Origin: Burkholderiales bacterium
GTDB taxonomy: Bacteria; Pseudomonadota; Gammaproteobacteria; Burkholderiales; Burkholderiaceae_C
Length of the DNA stretch: 64,000 bases
Direction: 5' to 3'
NCBI GenBank assembly: GCA_003963115.1
Contig: RXJQ01000009.1
Location: 1-64,000, forward strand
Within the stretch, counting starts at the first letter, position 1, and the number at the start of each line of letters is the position of its first letter. Positions 51,194 to 59,524 of the stretch are shown piece after piece. The notes beneath the pieces were generated by a model. The model was not told where the DNA came from, ran no database searches, and saw only the letters and a program-made list of their open reading frames with translations. The position numbers were made by a program, and so were the translations under genes.

Positions 51194-52924
51194 TCAGTCC
51201 TTGGGCAGGAACACCAGCCAGTAGACGAGCAGCAGGTTGAACAGCACCGACACGGCCAGCGCGATCTTCCAGACGGCGGCCGGGTCGCGCTCCAGCAATG
51301 AAGATGCACGCGGCGCCACAAGCGGCCTGGATGCCCCTCGCTCCAGCGCCAGCTGCATCTCCTCGGCGGTTTCGAAGCGCTGCCTGGGGTCACGCGCCAC
51401 GGCCTTGAGCACAATGTGGTCCAGCCAGATGGGCACATCGGGCCGCAGGCGCGAAGGCGGTACCGGGTCTCGCCGGTAGCGGCTGATCTGATAGGGCTCG
51501 ATCTCGCCATAGGGCAGCCGGCCGGTCAGCCACAGATACAGCGACACGCCCAAAGCATACAGATCGGACTGCGGCGTGGCACGGCTGATGGCCGCATCAT
51601 CCAGCCATTGCTCGGGGTTCATGTAGCTGGGCGTACCGGCATGCAGCACACGCAGCGACTCGGGCTCGCGGCCGGAGAGCGCCACGCCCAGATCGAGGAT
51701 GCGCCACTGCCCATCGCGTCCTCGGTGCAGGTTGTCGGGCTTGATGTCGCGGTGGATGACGCCATGCTGATGGAGCCGCCCCAGCGTGCGCGCCAGACCT
51801 GCGCAGGCACCCACGATCTCGGCCACGCTGAACGCTGTCTTGCGCTCGATCATGGCCGCCAGTGATTCACCATCCAGCCAGTCCGACAGGGTGTAGAAGG
51901 CCGTGGGGTTGACCGGCTCGGTCACGTGCAGGAAGCCTTCGGCATTGCGCTCCGACACCCGCGCGGCCAGCCAGGCCTCGTGGGCCAGCATCTCGCGCTC
52001 CTGCGCATCGCTGGCGCGCGACTCGTGCAAGGTCTTGAGCGCATGGATGCTGCCGTCGACCTGGTCCCGCACGCGGTAGACACGGTGCACGCCATTGCTG
52101 AACACCGACGACTCCACCACGTACTGGTCGATGACATCGCCTTCCTTGAGCCGCGGCGGCACGGGCAACTGGCGACCGAGCCGGCTCATGTCCGCCAGGC
52201 TGACCACGTCCAGGCCGTTGATCTTGAGGACCACCGCCGTGGCATTGTCGCGGCCACCCGATACCAGGGCCTTGGCGACCAGGGCCGCACTGGCCTCCTG
52301 CGCACTGCCCTTGCTGGCCAGCTCCTTGAGCACAGCCGGCTTGATGTAGCCATGCACACCATCGCTCGTCAGCACAAGGGTGTCGCCGATCCGCAGATCA
52401 CCGTCCAGGTAGTCCACGCGCAACGCCTCGTCCAGGCCGATGGCCCGCGTCAGACCGTTCTGGAACTCGGTGCCGCCCATCACGTGGTCCTGCGTGAGCT
52501 GTGCGCATTCGCCATCGCGGATGAGATAGGCGCGGCTGTCGCCCACGTGGGCCAGCGTGAAGCCGTGCGCGCGCAGCACCAGCGCCGTCAGGGTGCAGGT
52601 GCCCGTCTGGGCAGTGCGTCCTTCCAGGCTTTGACGGCGGCGGTTCTGCCCCACCAGCCAGGCGTTGTGCGCGGCGATCACGCGCTCCAGCGCCACGGTC
52701 GGATCCCAGGTGGCCGGCGTGCCGTACCAGTCCTCTACCAAGGTCATCACCGTGGTCTGCGAGGCGACCCGGCCCAGCCCGCCCACCGACACCCCATCGG
52801 CCAGCGCGGCGATCACGCCCCAGTCCGACTCCCCCGGCCCGGGATGGCGAACGAGCGCAAAGTCCTCGTTGTCGCTGCGGGGGCCACGCTCGCTGCAAAA
52901 GCCGATGTCGACGTTGAAGCTCAT
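51194..52924 (-). CDS. Bifunctional PP2C phosphatase / Ser-Thr protein kinase
   Basis: 576 residues. N-terminal PP2C domain (1-240): DNEDFALVRH, IAALADGVSVGG, LAHVGDSRAYLI, and GGRDNATAVVLKI supply the metal aspartates. Kinase domain (about 270-530): the ATP lysine in IHALKTLHE, catalytic loop GVIHRDIKPDN and DLGVAL in place of DFG. A C-terminal membrane segment (WKIALAVSVLFNLLLVYWLVF) anchors it. Genes of this fused type are a known but unexplained neighbour of nitrate assimilation in Pseudomonas. It follows the NIT-ANTAR gene by 70 bp on the same strand. Confidence 0.92.
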   Translation of the reverse strand: MSFNVDIGFCSERGPRSDNEDFALVRHPGPGESDWGVIAALADGVSVGGLGRVASQTTVMTLVEDWYGTPATWDPTVALERVIAAHNAWLVGQNRRRQSLEGRTAQTGTCTLTALVLRAHGFTLAHVGDSRAYLIRDGECAQLTQDHVMGGTEFQNGLTRAIGLDEALRVDYLDGDLRIGDTLVLTSDGVHGYIKPAVLKELASKGSAQEASAALVAKALVSGGRDNATAVVLKINGLDVVSLADMSRLGRQLPVPPRLKEGDVIDQYVVESSVFSNGVHRVYRVRDQVDGSIHALKTLHESRASDAQEREMLAHEAWLAARVSERNAEGFLHVTEPVNPTAFYTLSDWLDGESLAAMIERKTAFSVAEIVGACAGLARTLGRLHQHGVIHRDIKPDNLHRGRDGQWRILDLGVALSGREPESLRVLHAGTPSYMNPEQWLDDAAISRATPQSDLYALGVSLYLWLTGRLPYGEIEPYQISRYRRDPVPPSRLRPDVPIWLDHIVLKAVARDPRQRFETAEEMQLALERGASRPLVAPRASSLLERDPAAVWKIALAVSVLFNLLLVYWLVFLPKD

Positions 52925-52994
52925 CGGGGCTCACCCGCGATGGGCATCAGGCCAAGGAGGCGGCCAGGGTGAAGGATGTTCATGCGTGACCGGA

Positions 52995-54347
52995 TCAGCC
53001 TGGCTTGCCTGGCTGCGCTGTGGCACCGGATGCCGGGGCCGATCCCAAGGCGATGTCCGACAGGGCCAGCGTGGCCTCCGCCACATCGAGCAGGCGCTTG
53101 TTCTTGTCCATCGCCACCTTTTGCAGCGCCCGGTAGGCCGCGTCTTCAGTCATGCCCAGGCGGCTCATCAAGGCGCCCTTGGCACGCTCGATGACCTTGC
53201 GCTCATCCAGCGCCCTGCGCACTTTCTGAAGCTCCTGCTCGGTCTGCGCCAGCTTGCTGGACTGGCGCTGCAGCAGATCTTGGAGCGAGGCCACCACGGC
53301 CTGCTCGTCGGCCTGGCGCGCCTCTTCCTGAGCTGGCGGTGCAGCTTCAGACCTCGCGGGCAGCACGGGCACGGCTTCGGGCTGCCCCTGCTCGCTGAAG
53401 TAGCGGTCCACGGCCTGGGCATGCGGCGGCGGGTTCTCACGCAACCGCTTGACCAGGCCGGTCGAGTCCAGCAGATCCTGGCGCGCGGCCTCGATGCCCT
53501 GCGTGCAGGCCGCATGCAGGCGCTCCACCAGCGCCGCTTCAAGCCCACCGAGATCCGTGATGCGCTGGCTGCTGACCTCGAACCAGACCTTGCTTTGCGC
53601 CTCGTCCAACTTGGCGCCGATGCGGGCCATGCACAAGCCGCGGCGCAGGCGCTCCAGTTGCGCCATGTTCGTGCTGTTCTGGGCCTGGCTCCAGTGCGGC
53701 CGCACATCCTCGTCGATGAAGTCCAGCAAGACCTCGGCCGCGCGCTCCTGTGCATCGATCAGGTGGATGAAGCGCTGCTGCTCGCCGTCCGTGCACACAC
53801 CCGAGGCCAGCAGGTTCGCGCCCAGCGCGCGCTCCTGGCCGGCCGCTTCCTTGACCTGGAACAGGTGCACCAGCGCCACCAGCAGGCGGGAGATGGCAGG
53901 CTCGCTCGCGCCATCGGCCAGGTGAAAGACCAGTTCGATGAGCCCGGCGATCACGCGGCTGAAGGCCGCCATGGCGTCACTGGCCCGAGGCGCCTTCTGC
54001 CCGATGGCCGCGCGCAGGGCCATCAGGTTGTCCAGATCAAGCAGCACCCAGCCCATCATGGACATCATCTGCGAGCTCGCGCCGCTGTCCGGCTGAAGTT
54101 GCGCGCCAAAGCCGGAGCGGACCGCCTGCTCGGCAGCCACCGCCTGTGCCACCGCTTCGTCGCGCTCCTGGGCGAAGGTCTGACCATCAGAAGCCAGGTA
54201 GATGCTGGAGACGCCGCGCTCCCATTGCAGGGCATGCACCAGGCGACCCAAAAGCTCCACCAGCGCCACCCGCAAGGCCAGATGCTGCATGGCCTGCAGA
54301 TCCAGCTGGCGCGCGCGCAGAACAAAGTCTGAAGTGGAAAGGCTCAT
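52995..54347 (-). CDS. nasR: NIT-ANTAR nitrate-responsive antiterminator
   Basis: 450 residues from MSLSTSDFVLRAR (54347). The N-terminal two thirds is the all-helical NIT nitrate/nitrite sensor (HALQWERGVSSIYLASDGQ, RASDAMAAFSRVIAGLIELVFHLADG). The last part (about 355-430) is an ANTAR RNA-binding domain with LDERKVIERAKGALMSRLGMTEDAAYRALQKVAM. NasR of Klebsiella has the same layout and, when nitrate is bound, prevents termination in the nas leader. Natural targets here are the leaders at 42598-42691 and 49858-49946. The protein is longer than Klebsiella NasR through a linker rich in Pro/Ala/Glu. Confidence 0.9.
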   Translation of the reverse strand: MSLSTSDFVLRARQLDLQAMQHLALRVALVELLGRLVHALQWERGVSSIYLASDGQTFAQERDEAVAQAVAAEQAVRSGFGAQLQPDSGASSQMMSMMGWVLLDLDNLMALRAAIGQKAPRASDAMAAFSRVIAGLIELVFHLADGASEPAISRLLVALVHLFQVKEAAGQERALGANLLASGVCTDGEQQRFIHLIDAQERAAEVLLDFIDEDVRPHWSQAQNSTNMAQLERLRRGLCMARIGAKLDEAQSKVWFEVSSQRITDLGGLEAALVERLHAACTQGIEAARQDLLDSTGLVKRLRENPPPHAQAVDRYFSEQGQPEAVPVLPARSEAAPPAQEEARQADEQAVVASLQDLLQRQSSKLAQTEQELQKVRRALDERKVIERAKGALMSRLGMTEDAAYRALQKVAMDKNKRLLDVAEATLALSDIALGSAPASGATAQPGKPG

Positions 54348-54507
54348 GTTGGCTCGGCTCGGTCTTGCATACATTCGAATTATCCGCGACGCGGGCACAG
54401 CCCCCTTGCACAAAGAAGGTCATCCCAGCCACCTTCCCATCCTGCCAAGCGGCGCCGATAATCACCTCATCCATCCCTGACATGGAACGCCCAGGGGGTG
54501 CGCGGCC

Positions 54508-55461
54508 ATGGCGATCTTGCTGGACACGTCGAACAGCGACAGGCACGTCCTCAAGCCCTACTACGTGTTGGGCCGCTCCGCCACGCACGCAGACTGCGTA
54601 CTGGCCTCGCCCCTGGCCTCCCTGATCCACGCCAGCATACGGTGGCATGCCGAGCAGTGGACCCTGACCGACCAGAGTCGCAACGGCACCTTCCTCAACG
54701 GCGATCGCCTGCCCAAAGATCAAGCGACGCCCATGCAAACGGGTGACGACATCTGCTTTGGCTCGCTGGAGAGCACGCCCTGGCGGCTGATCGACGCCTC
54801 TGCCCCCGCCGACCTGCTGATGCCCTTGTCGCTGGGCCAGCACACCATCAAGCTCGCGCCCTTCCAGAACCTGCCGGACGACACCACACCGCTGGCCTGC
54901 ATCTTCCGCACGGCCGATGGCCAGTGGATGAAGGAAACGCATGACGGCGTCACGCCGCTCAACCATGGCGACCTGGTCTACATCGGTGCCACCGCCTGGC
55001 GCCTGGTGTGCGCCGAAGAGCGGCCAGGCACGCTGATCCCATCGAGCGCCATCACCTGCATGCGCTTCCAGCACGACCAGGACGATGCGCACGTGAGCCT
55101 GCACCTGCGGCGAGGCCGCGCAGAGATGGACCTGGGCGAGCGGCCCCACCACGAGCTCCTGATGCTGCTGGCCAGGCAGCGCCTGCGCGACGCCGAACGG
55201 GGTCTGGACGACCCGCATGCGCAAGGCTGGATCGACTTTGAACGCCTCGCCTGCATGCTGGACATGGACCAGCCCCACCTCAACATCCAGCTTTTCAGAT
55301 TGCGCAAGCAGTTCGAGCAGGCGGTGGAAGAAGGTCTGATCTGCCACGGCTTCGTGGAGCGGCGACAAGGCGGCGTGCGCCTGGGCCAAGTGGGCATCGA
55401 GATCTGGCAGGGAGCGGAACTGGAGGGATCCTGGGAACCTGATCACGCCCACCACGTGTGA
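54508..55461 (+). CDS. FHA domain protein with C-terminal winged-helix-like region
   Basis: 317 residues. An N-terminal FHA domain (LGRSATHADCVL, HASIRW, LTDQSRNGTFLNGDRL) binds phosphothreonine. A middle region (80-190) is unassigned. The C-terminal part (about 205-300, HHELLMLLARQRLRDAERG, WIDFERLACMLDMDQPHLNIQLFRLRKQFEQAVEEGL) looks like a winged-helix DNA-binding domain. The gene is divergent from nasR and lies beside a Ser/Thr kinase gene, so the FHA domain may read the kinase output. No known named family. Confidence 0.82.
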   Translation: MAILLDTSNSDRHVLKPYYVLGRSATHADCVLASPLASLIHASIRWHAEQWTLTDQSRNGTFLNGDRLPKDQATPMQTGDDICFGSLESTPWRLIDASAPADLLMPLSLGQHTIKLAPFQNLPDDTTPLACIFRTADGQWMKETHDGVTPLNHGDLVYIGATAWRLVCAEERPGTLIPSSAITCMRFQHDQDDAHVSLHLRRGRAEMDLGERPHHELLMLLARQRLRDAERGLDDPHAQGWIDFERLACMLDMDQPHLNIQLFRLRKQFEQAVEEGLICHGFVERRQGGVRLGQVGIEIWQGAELEGSWEPDHAHHV

Positions 55462-55500
55462 ATCGCCGCGCCTGGCAGCCAGGTACCGCGATAATCACGC

Positions 55501-56889
55501 ATGAACGCTTCTGCCACGTCCTTTGACGCCCTGGCCCTGCCCGCTGCAATGCTGTCGAACCTGCACAGCCTGGGCTACCAGACCATGACCCCCATCCAGG
55601 CCGCCAGCCTGCCCTTGACCCTGGCTGGCGACGACCTGATCGCCCAGGCCAAGACCGGCAGCGGCAAGACCGTGGCCTTCGCCCTGCCCTTGCTGTCCAA
55701 CCTGGATGCGCGGCGTCTTGCCGTGCAGGCCCTGGTGCTGTGCCCCACGCGCGAGCTGGCCGACCAGGTCACCCAGGAGATCCGCCGACTGGCCCGCGCC
55801 GAAGACAACATCAAGATCCTGACCCTGTGCGGCGGCAGCCCCATGCGGCCCCAGATCACCAGCCTGGAGCATGGCGCCCACATCGTGGTGGGCACGCCGG
55901 GCCGCGTGCTGGACCACCTCTCGCGCGAGACCTTGAGCCTGGAGGCCCTGAACACCCTGGTGCTCGATGAGGCCGACCGCATGCTCGACATGGGCTTTGC
56001 CGATGACATCGCCCAGGTGGCCACGCACTGCCCGCGCCAACGCCAGACCCTGATGTTCTCGGCCACCTACCCCGAGGGTGTCACCCGCCTGGCCAGCCGC
56101 TTCATGCGCGATCCCAAAGAGGTCAAGCTCACCGAGCGCCACGACACCAAACTGATCCGCCAACGCTTCTATGAGGTGGATGAAGGTAACCGGCTGCACG
56201 CCGTCGGCCTCCTGCTCGATCACTTCCGCCCTGCCAGCACGCTGGCCTTTTGCAACACCAAGCAGCAATGCCGAGACCTCGTGGCCGTGTTGCAGGCGCA
56301 AGGCATCGTCGCGCTGGAGTTGCATGGCGACCTTGAACAGCGCGACCGTGACCAGGTGCTCATCCAGTTCGCCAACGGCAGCTGCAGCGTGCTGGTGGCC
56401 ACCGATGTGGCCGCCCGCGGCCTGGACATCGCGCAGCTCGAAGCCGTCATCAATGTGGACGTCACACCCGACGTCGACGTGCACACGCACCGCGTGGGCC
56501 GCACAGGCCGAGCGGGTGAGGCAGGCTGGGCCTTCAGCCTGGCCAGCATGGATGAGATGGGCCGCGTCGGCCGCATCGATGAGATGCAAGGGCATGAGAG
56601 CCCGTGGCACCCGCTGAGCGAGCTCACGCCCTCGAAGGATCCGCAGCCCTTGCTGCCGCCCATGGTGACCGTGCAGATCCTGGGTGGTCGCAAGGAAAAG
56701 ATCCGGCCAGGCGATGTGCTGGGCGCGCTCACGAAAGACCTCGGGCTGGACGGCGCCTTGATCGGCAAGATCAATGTCAACGAGTTCTCGACCTATGTCG
56801 CCGTGGACCGCAGCATCGCCGATCAGGCCCTGCGAGGCCTCCAAAAGGGCAAGGTCAAGGGCAAGTCCGTGAAGGCGAGGTTGCTGTGA
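55501..56889 (+). CDS. dbpA: ATP-dependent RNA helicase DbpA
   Basis: 462 residues. DEAD-box core motifs are complete: AQAKTGSGKT, PTRELA, TPGRV, DEAD, SAT, TDVAARGLD and HRVGRTGR. The C-terminal 75 residues form the DbpA RNA-binding domain (VTVQILGGRKEKIRPGDVLG, INVNEFSTYVAVD), which directs the enzyme to 23S rRNA hairpin 92 for late 50S assembly. It overlaps the next helicase gene by 4 bp, an unusual pairing. Confidence 0.95.
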   Translation: MNASATSFDALALPAAMLSNLHSLGYQTMTPIQAASLPLTLAGDDLIAQAKTGSGKTVAFALPLLSNLDARRLAVQALVLCPTRELADQVTQEIRRLARAEDNIKILTLCGGSPMRPQITSLEHGAHIVVGTPGRVLDHLSRETLSLEALNTLVLDEADRMLDMGFADDIAQVATHCPRQRQTLMFSATYPEGVTRLASRFMRDPKEVKLTERHDTKLIRQRFYEVDEGNRLHAVGLLLDHFRPASTLAFCNTKQQCRDLVAVLQAQGIVALELHGDLEQRDRDQVLIQFANGSCSVLVATDVAARGLDIAQLEAVINVDVTPDVDVHTHRVGRTGRAGEAGWAFSLASMDEMGRVGRIDEMQGHESPWHPLSELTPSKDPQPLLPPMVTVQILGGRKEKIRPGDVLGALTKDLGLDGALIGKINVNEFSTYVAVDRSIADQALRGLQKGKVKGKSVKARLL

Positions 56890-58139
56890 GCGGCTTCGAC
56901 ACACTCGGTCTGCCCGACACCTTGGTGCAAGCCACCCAGGCCTGCGGCTTCACGACGCCCACCCCGGTTCAGGCCGAGGCCATTCCCCAGGCCCTGACGG
57001 GGCGCGACGTGCTGGCCACCGCACAGACCGGCTCCGGCAAGACCCTGGCCTTTGTGCTGTCCATCCTCGCGCAGCTCGACAGCTTGCCGCGCCGCACTCC
57101 ACGCCACACGCACGCGCTCATCCTGGTGCCGACGCGTGAGCTGGCCATGCAGGTCAATGACACCCTGCTCGCCCTGGCACCCGGCCTGTCCGAACCCATA
57201 CGCTGGGCCTGCGTGTTCGGCGGCGTCTCGATCAACCCGCAGATGATGGCGCTGCGCGGTGGCGCCGAGATCGTCGTGGCCACGCCGGGCCGCCTGCTGG
57301 ACCTGGTCGAGCACAACGCCCTGCACCTCAACAAGGTGGCCACGCTGGTGCTGGACGAGGCCGATCGCCTGCTGGATGCGGGCTTTGCCGATGAACTCAG
57401 CCGCGTGCTGGCCCTGCTGCCTGCCAAGCGCCAACACCTCTTCTTCTCGGCGACCTTTCCGCCAGCCGTGCAGGCACTCGCGCAAGGGCTGCTGCACGAC
57501 GCTGTCCGCATCGAGGTGCCCCACACCGAGGCCGAAGCCCCCGACATCGAACAGCACGCCATCGAGGTCGATGCGGCACAGCGCACGCCCCTGCTGCGCC
57601 ACCTCATCGCACAAGAGGGGTGGCGACAGGTGCTGGTCTTCGTGGCCACCCGCTATGCCTGCGACCACGTGGCTGACAAACTGCGGCGCAACGGCATTGA
57701 CGCCGCGGCCTTCCATGCCGACGCCAGCCAACGGGCACGCAGCGAAACCCTCGCCGCGTTCAAGGCGGGGACCCTTCAAGTGCTGGTCGCCACCGACCTG
57801 GCCGCGCGCGGCATCGACATCGCGCAACTGCCTGCCGTGGTGAACTACGACCTGCCTCGCGCCGCCGTGGACTATGTGCACCGCATCGGCCGCACCGCGC
57901 GTGCAGGCGCCAGCGGCGTGGCGGTGAGCTTCGTCACCGCCGATACGGCAGCGCACTTCAGGCTCATCGAGAAACGCCAGGGCCAGCGCGTGCCACGCGA
58001 GCACGTGCCTGGGTTCGAGCCCACGCCAACGGTCGAGCCCTCATCCGCCACGCAGGACGACGGCGGCACGGGCGGCATCAAGGGCCGGCGCAAGAGCAAG
58101 AAGGACAAGCTGCGCGAAGCGGCGGCACGTGGCAGTTGA
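56886..58139 (+). CDS. DEAD-box RNA helicase, RhlE-like
   Basis: 417 residues from GTG 56886 (VSGFDTLGLPDTL), overlapping dbpA by 4 bp; a longer frame reaches upstream into dbpA and is rejected. Motifs AQTGSGKT, PTRELA, TPGRLLDL, DEAD, SAT, TDLAARGID and HRIGRTAR are present. The C-terminus is a basic tail (KGRRKSKKDKLREA), typical of RhlE-type enzymes in RNA decay and ribosome assembly. It is made from a dbpA-coupled transcript. Confidence 0.92.
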   Translation: MSGFDTLGLPDTLVQATQACGFTTPTPVQAEAIPQALTGRDVLATAQTGSGKTLAFVLSILAQLDSLPRRTPRHTHALILVPTRELAMQVNDTLLALAPGLSEPIRWACVFGGVSINPQMMALRGGAEIVVATPGRLLDLVEHNALHLNKVATLVLDEADRLLDAGFADELSRVLALLPAKRQHLFFSATFPPAVQALAQGLLHDAVRIEVPHTEAEAPDIEQHAIEVDAAQRTPLLRHLIAQEGWRQVLVFVATRYACDHVADKLRRNGIDAAAFHADASQRARSETLAAFKAGTLQVLVATDLAARGIDIAQLPAVVNYDLPRAAVDYVHRIGRTARAGASGVAVSFVTADTAAHFRLIEKRQGQRVPREHVPGFEPTPTVEPSSATQDDGGTGGIKGRRKSKKDKLREAAARGS

Positions 58140-58156
58140 GGCCCTGGCGCGTTTGG

Positions 58157-59239
58157 TCACGGCTCCACGCGCGGCTGGCCATTGAGCTGATGGCGCAAGG
58201 TGGAGATGGTCTGGTAGACCGTCTTGCGCACACGCGAGATGCCACCCAGCGGACGATGTTCGGCGATGCTGTGCCAGGGCGTGAAAGAGCGGATCTCGCA
58301 GGCCTCGGCACCCTCAGGTGTCTGGGCAGGGATGTCGATGCGGGCCACGGGCACGAAAGGCGATGAAGCCTCCTTCCATTCGATGGTGGGATCCTCGATC
58401 GGCATGTCGGCAGGTGCGGTGCGCGTCTGCACCATGAAGTCGAAGCAGGCCGAGCCCGAAGCCAATTGCCCGGTCAGGTTCTCACGCAGGCGATCGGCGC
58501 TGTTGGACTGGTCATAGAACGTGCCGCCCGCGCATGGCCGGGCCGAGTACTTCATCTGCTCGGTGCCCAGCTTGTAGGGCACCATGCTCCAGTAGCGCGC
58601 GTTCAGCGGGTTGGTCATGCTGTGGGCGCCGATCGCGATGATGATCCCCGCCTCATGCAGGTGCGTCAGCAGGAAGCTCACCGTGTTCTTCTGAAAGGCC
58701 ACATAGTCGCTGGCATTGCGCACGAAGAACACCGGGTGGTTGATCATGAGGAAGTCTTGCGTGCTGGCGTTGGGCTCATCGTCCAGCAGCTTGGGGCCGC
58801 TCACACCCAGCACCTTCACCGCCATGCCGCGGCCATCGGGGCTGTGGTCGTCCTGAGACGAGCCCGAGCCATTCGAAAAGCGGACGACGGCGTCGTACGA
58901 CCTGGGCGTGGCGAACAGGCCTTGCGCCAACTTGGCCGGCAGCTTGCCCAGCACCGTGAATCTGGCCTGGACACAGCCATGGGCCTTGCGGTGTGCGTCG
59001 CGGTAGGCATGACCGTTCTTGTCAAAGCCTGCCTGTACGGAGGCCTTGATCGAATTGGTCACGGCGGCGATCGCGGCAGGCTCGTCCGCCGGGATCACTT
59101 CGCCATCGGCATTGGGTGTGGCGACCGCCGTTGCCGCCCACGAGGCGGGCGCCAATGCAGCCATCAGTGCGGCAGCGCAAACGGCCTGGAGGCTGGGCGT
59201 GGCCCATGAAGGCCTCAGGTGAGATGTCAGGGTAGGCAT
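58157..59239 (-). CDS. Catalase-family (SrpA-like) protein, exported
   Basis: 360 residues from ATG 59239 (GAGGAG 8 bp upstream). A signal peptide ends about residue 36 (LAPASWAATAV). The small catalase fold is shown by HGCVQARFTVLG (the position of the catalytic His), VVRFSNGSGSSQDDHSPDGRGMAVKV, FLMINHPVFFVRNASDYVAF and the heme-side end region. It is shorter than true catalase and lacks its C-terminal domain, so peroxidase or catalase-related activity is expected in the periplasm. It is divergent from the large membrane protein gene. Confidence 0.85.
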   Translation of the reverse strand: MPTLTSHLRPSWATPSLQAVCAAALMAALAPASWAATAVATPNADGEVIPADEPAAIAAVTNSIKASVQAGFDKNGHAYRDAHRKAHGCVQARFTVLGKLPAKLAQGLFATPRSYDAVVRFSNGSGSSQDDHSPDGRGMAVKVLGVSGPKLLDDEPNASTQDFLMINHPVFFVRNASDYVAFQKNTVSFLLTHLHEAGIIIAIGAHSMTNPLNARYWSMVPYKLGTEQMKYSARPCAGGTFYDQSNSADRLRENLTGQLASGSACFDFMVQTRTAPADMPIEDPTIEWKEASSPFVPVARIDIPAQTPEGAEACEIRSFTPWHSIAEHRPLGGISRVRKTVYQTISTLRHQLNGQPRVEP

Positions 59240-59327
59240 GGGAAAAGCTCCTCGCCCTTTCGCCCTGGATCCTGCCAAAGCGAAAGGTCAGTTGTGGGTT
59301 GCACGCACGGCAAATGGGCCCGAACGC

Positions 59328-59345
59328 CACATGGGAAGCCATGTG
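59328..59345. promoter_or_regulatory. Perfect inverted repeat in a divergent promoter region
   Basis: CACATGG-GAAG-CCATGTG is a 7-bp perfect repeat in the 285-bp gap between the catalase-family gene and the large membrane protein gene. A second pair, CCTTTCG/CGAAAGG (59256-59262 and 59281-59287), lies nearer the catalase gene. Both could be operators; no regulator is known here. Confidence 0.4.
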
Positions 59346-59524
59346 ACGCCCAGCCGTTTATCCCTCTTCGTTAAACAAAGGTTCATAGGATATACGCTAG
59401 CCAGCGTGGTGGCAGGCGCACCAGCCAGCAGCGGGCCACTCGGCACATCTACCATCGGGCGCCGCGGATTTCATGGCAGAGTGCAGTCAAATCCAATAGC
59501 CAATAGACAGCAAGGGAGGCCGCC

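Noticed and set aside
54392..54409. Possible sigma-54 promoter in the nasR/FHA gap
   Set aside because: GGGCACAGCCCCCTTGCA looks similar to the consensus, but the GG-GC spacing is 12 instead of 10 bp.
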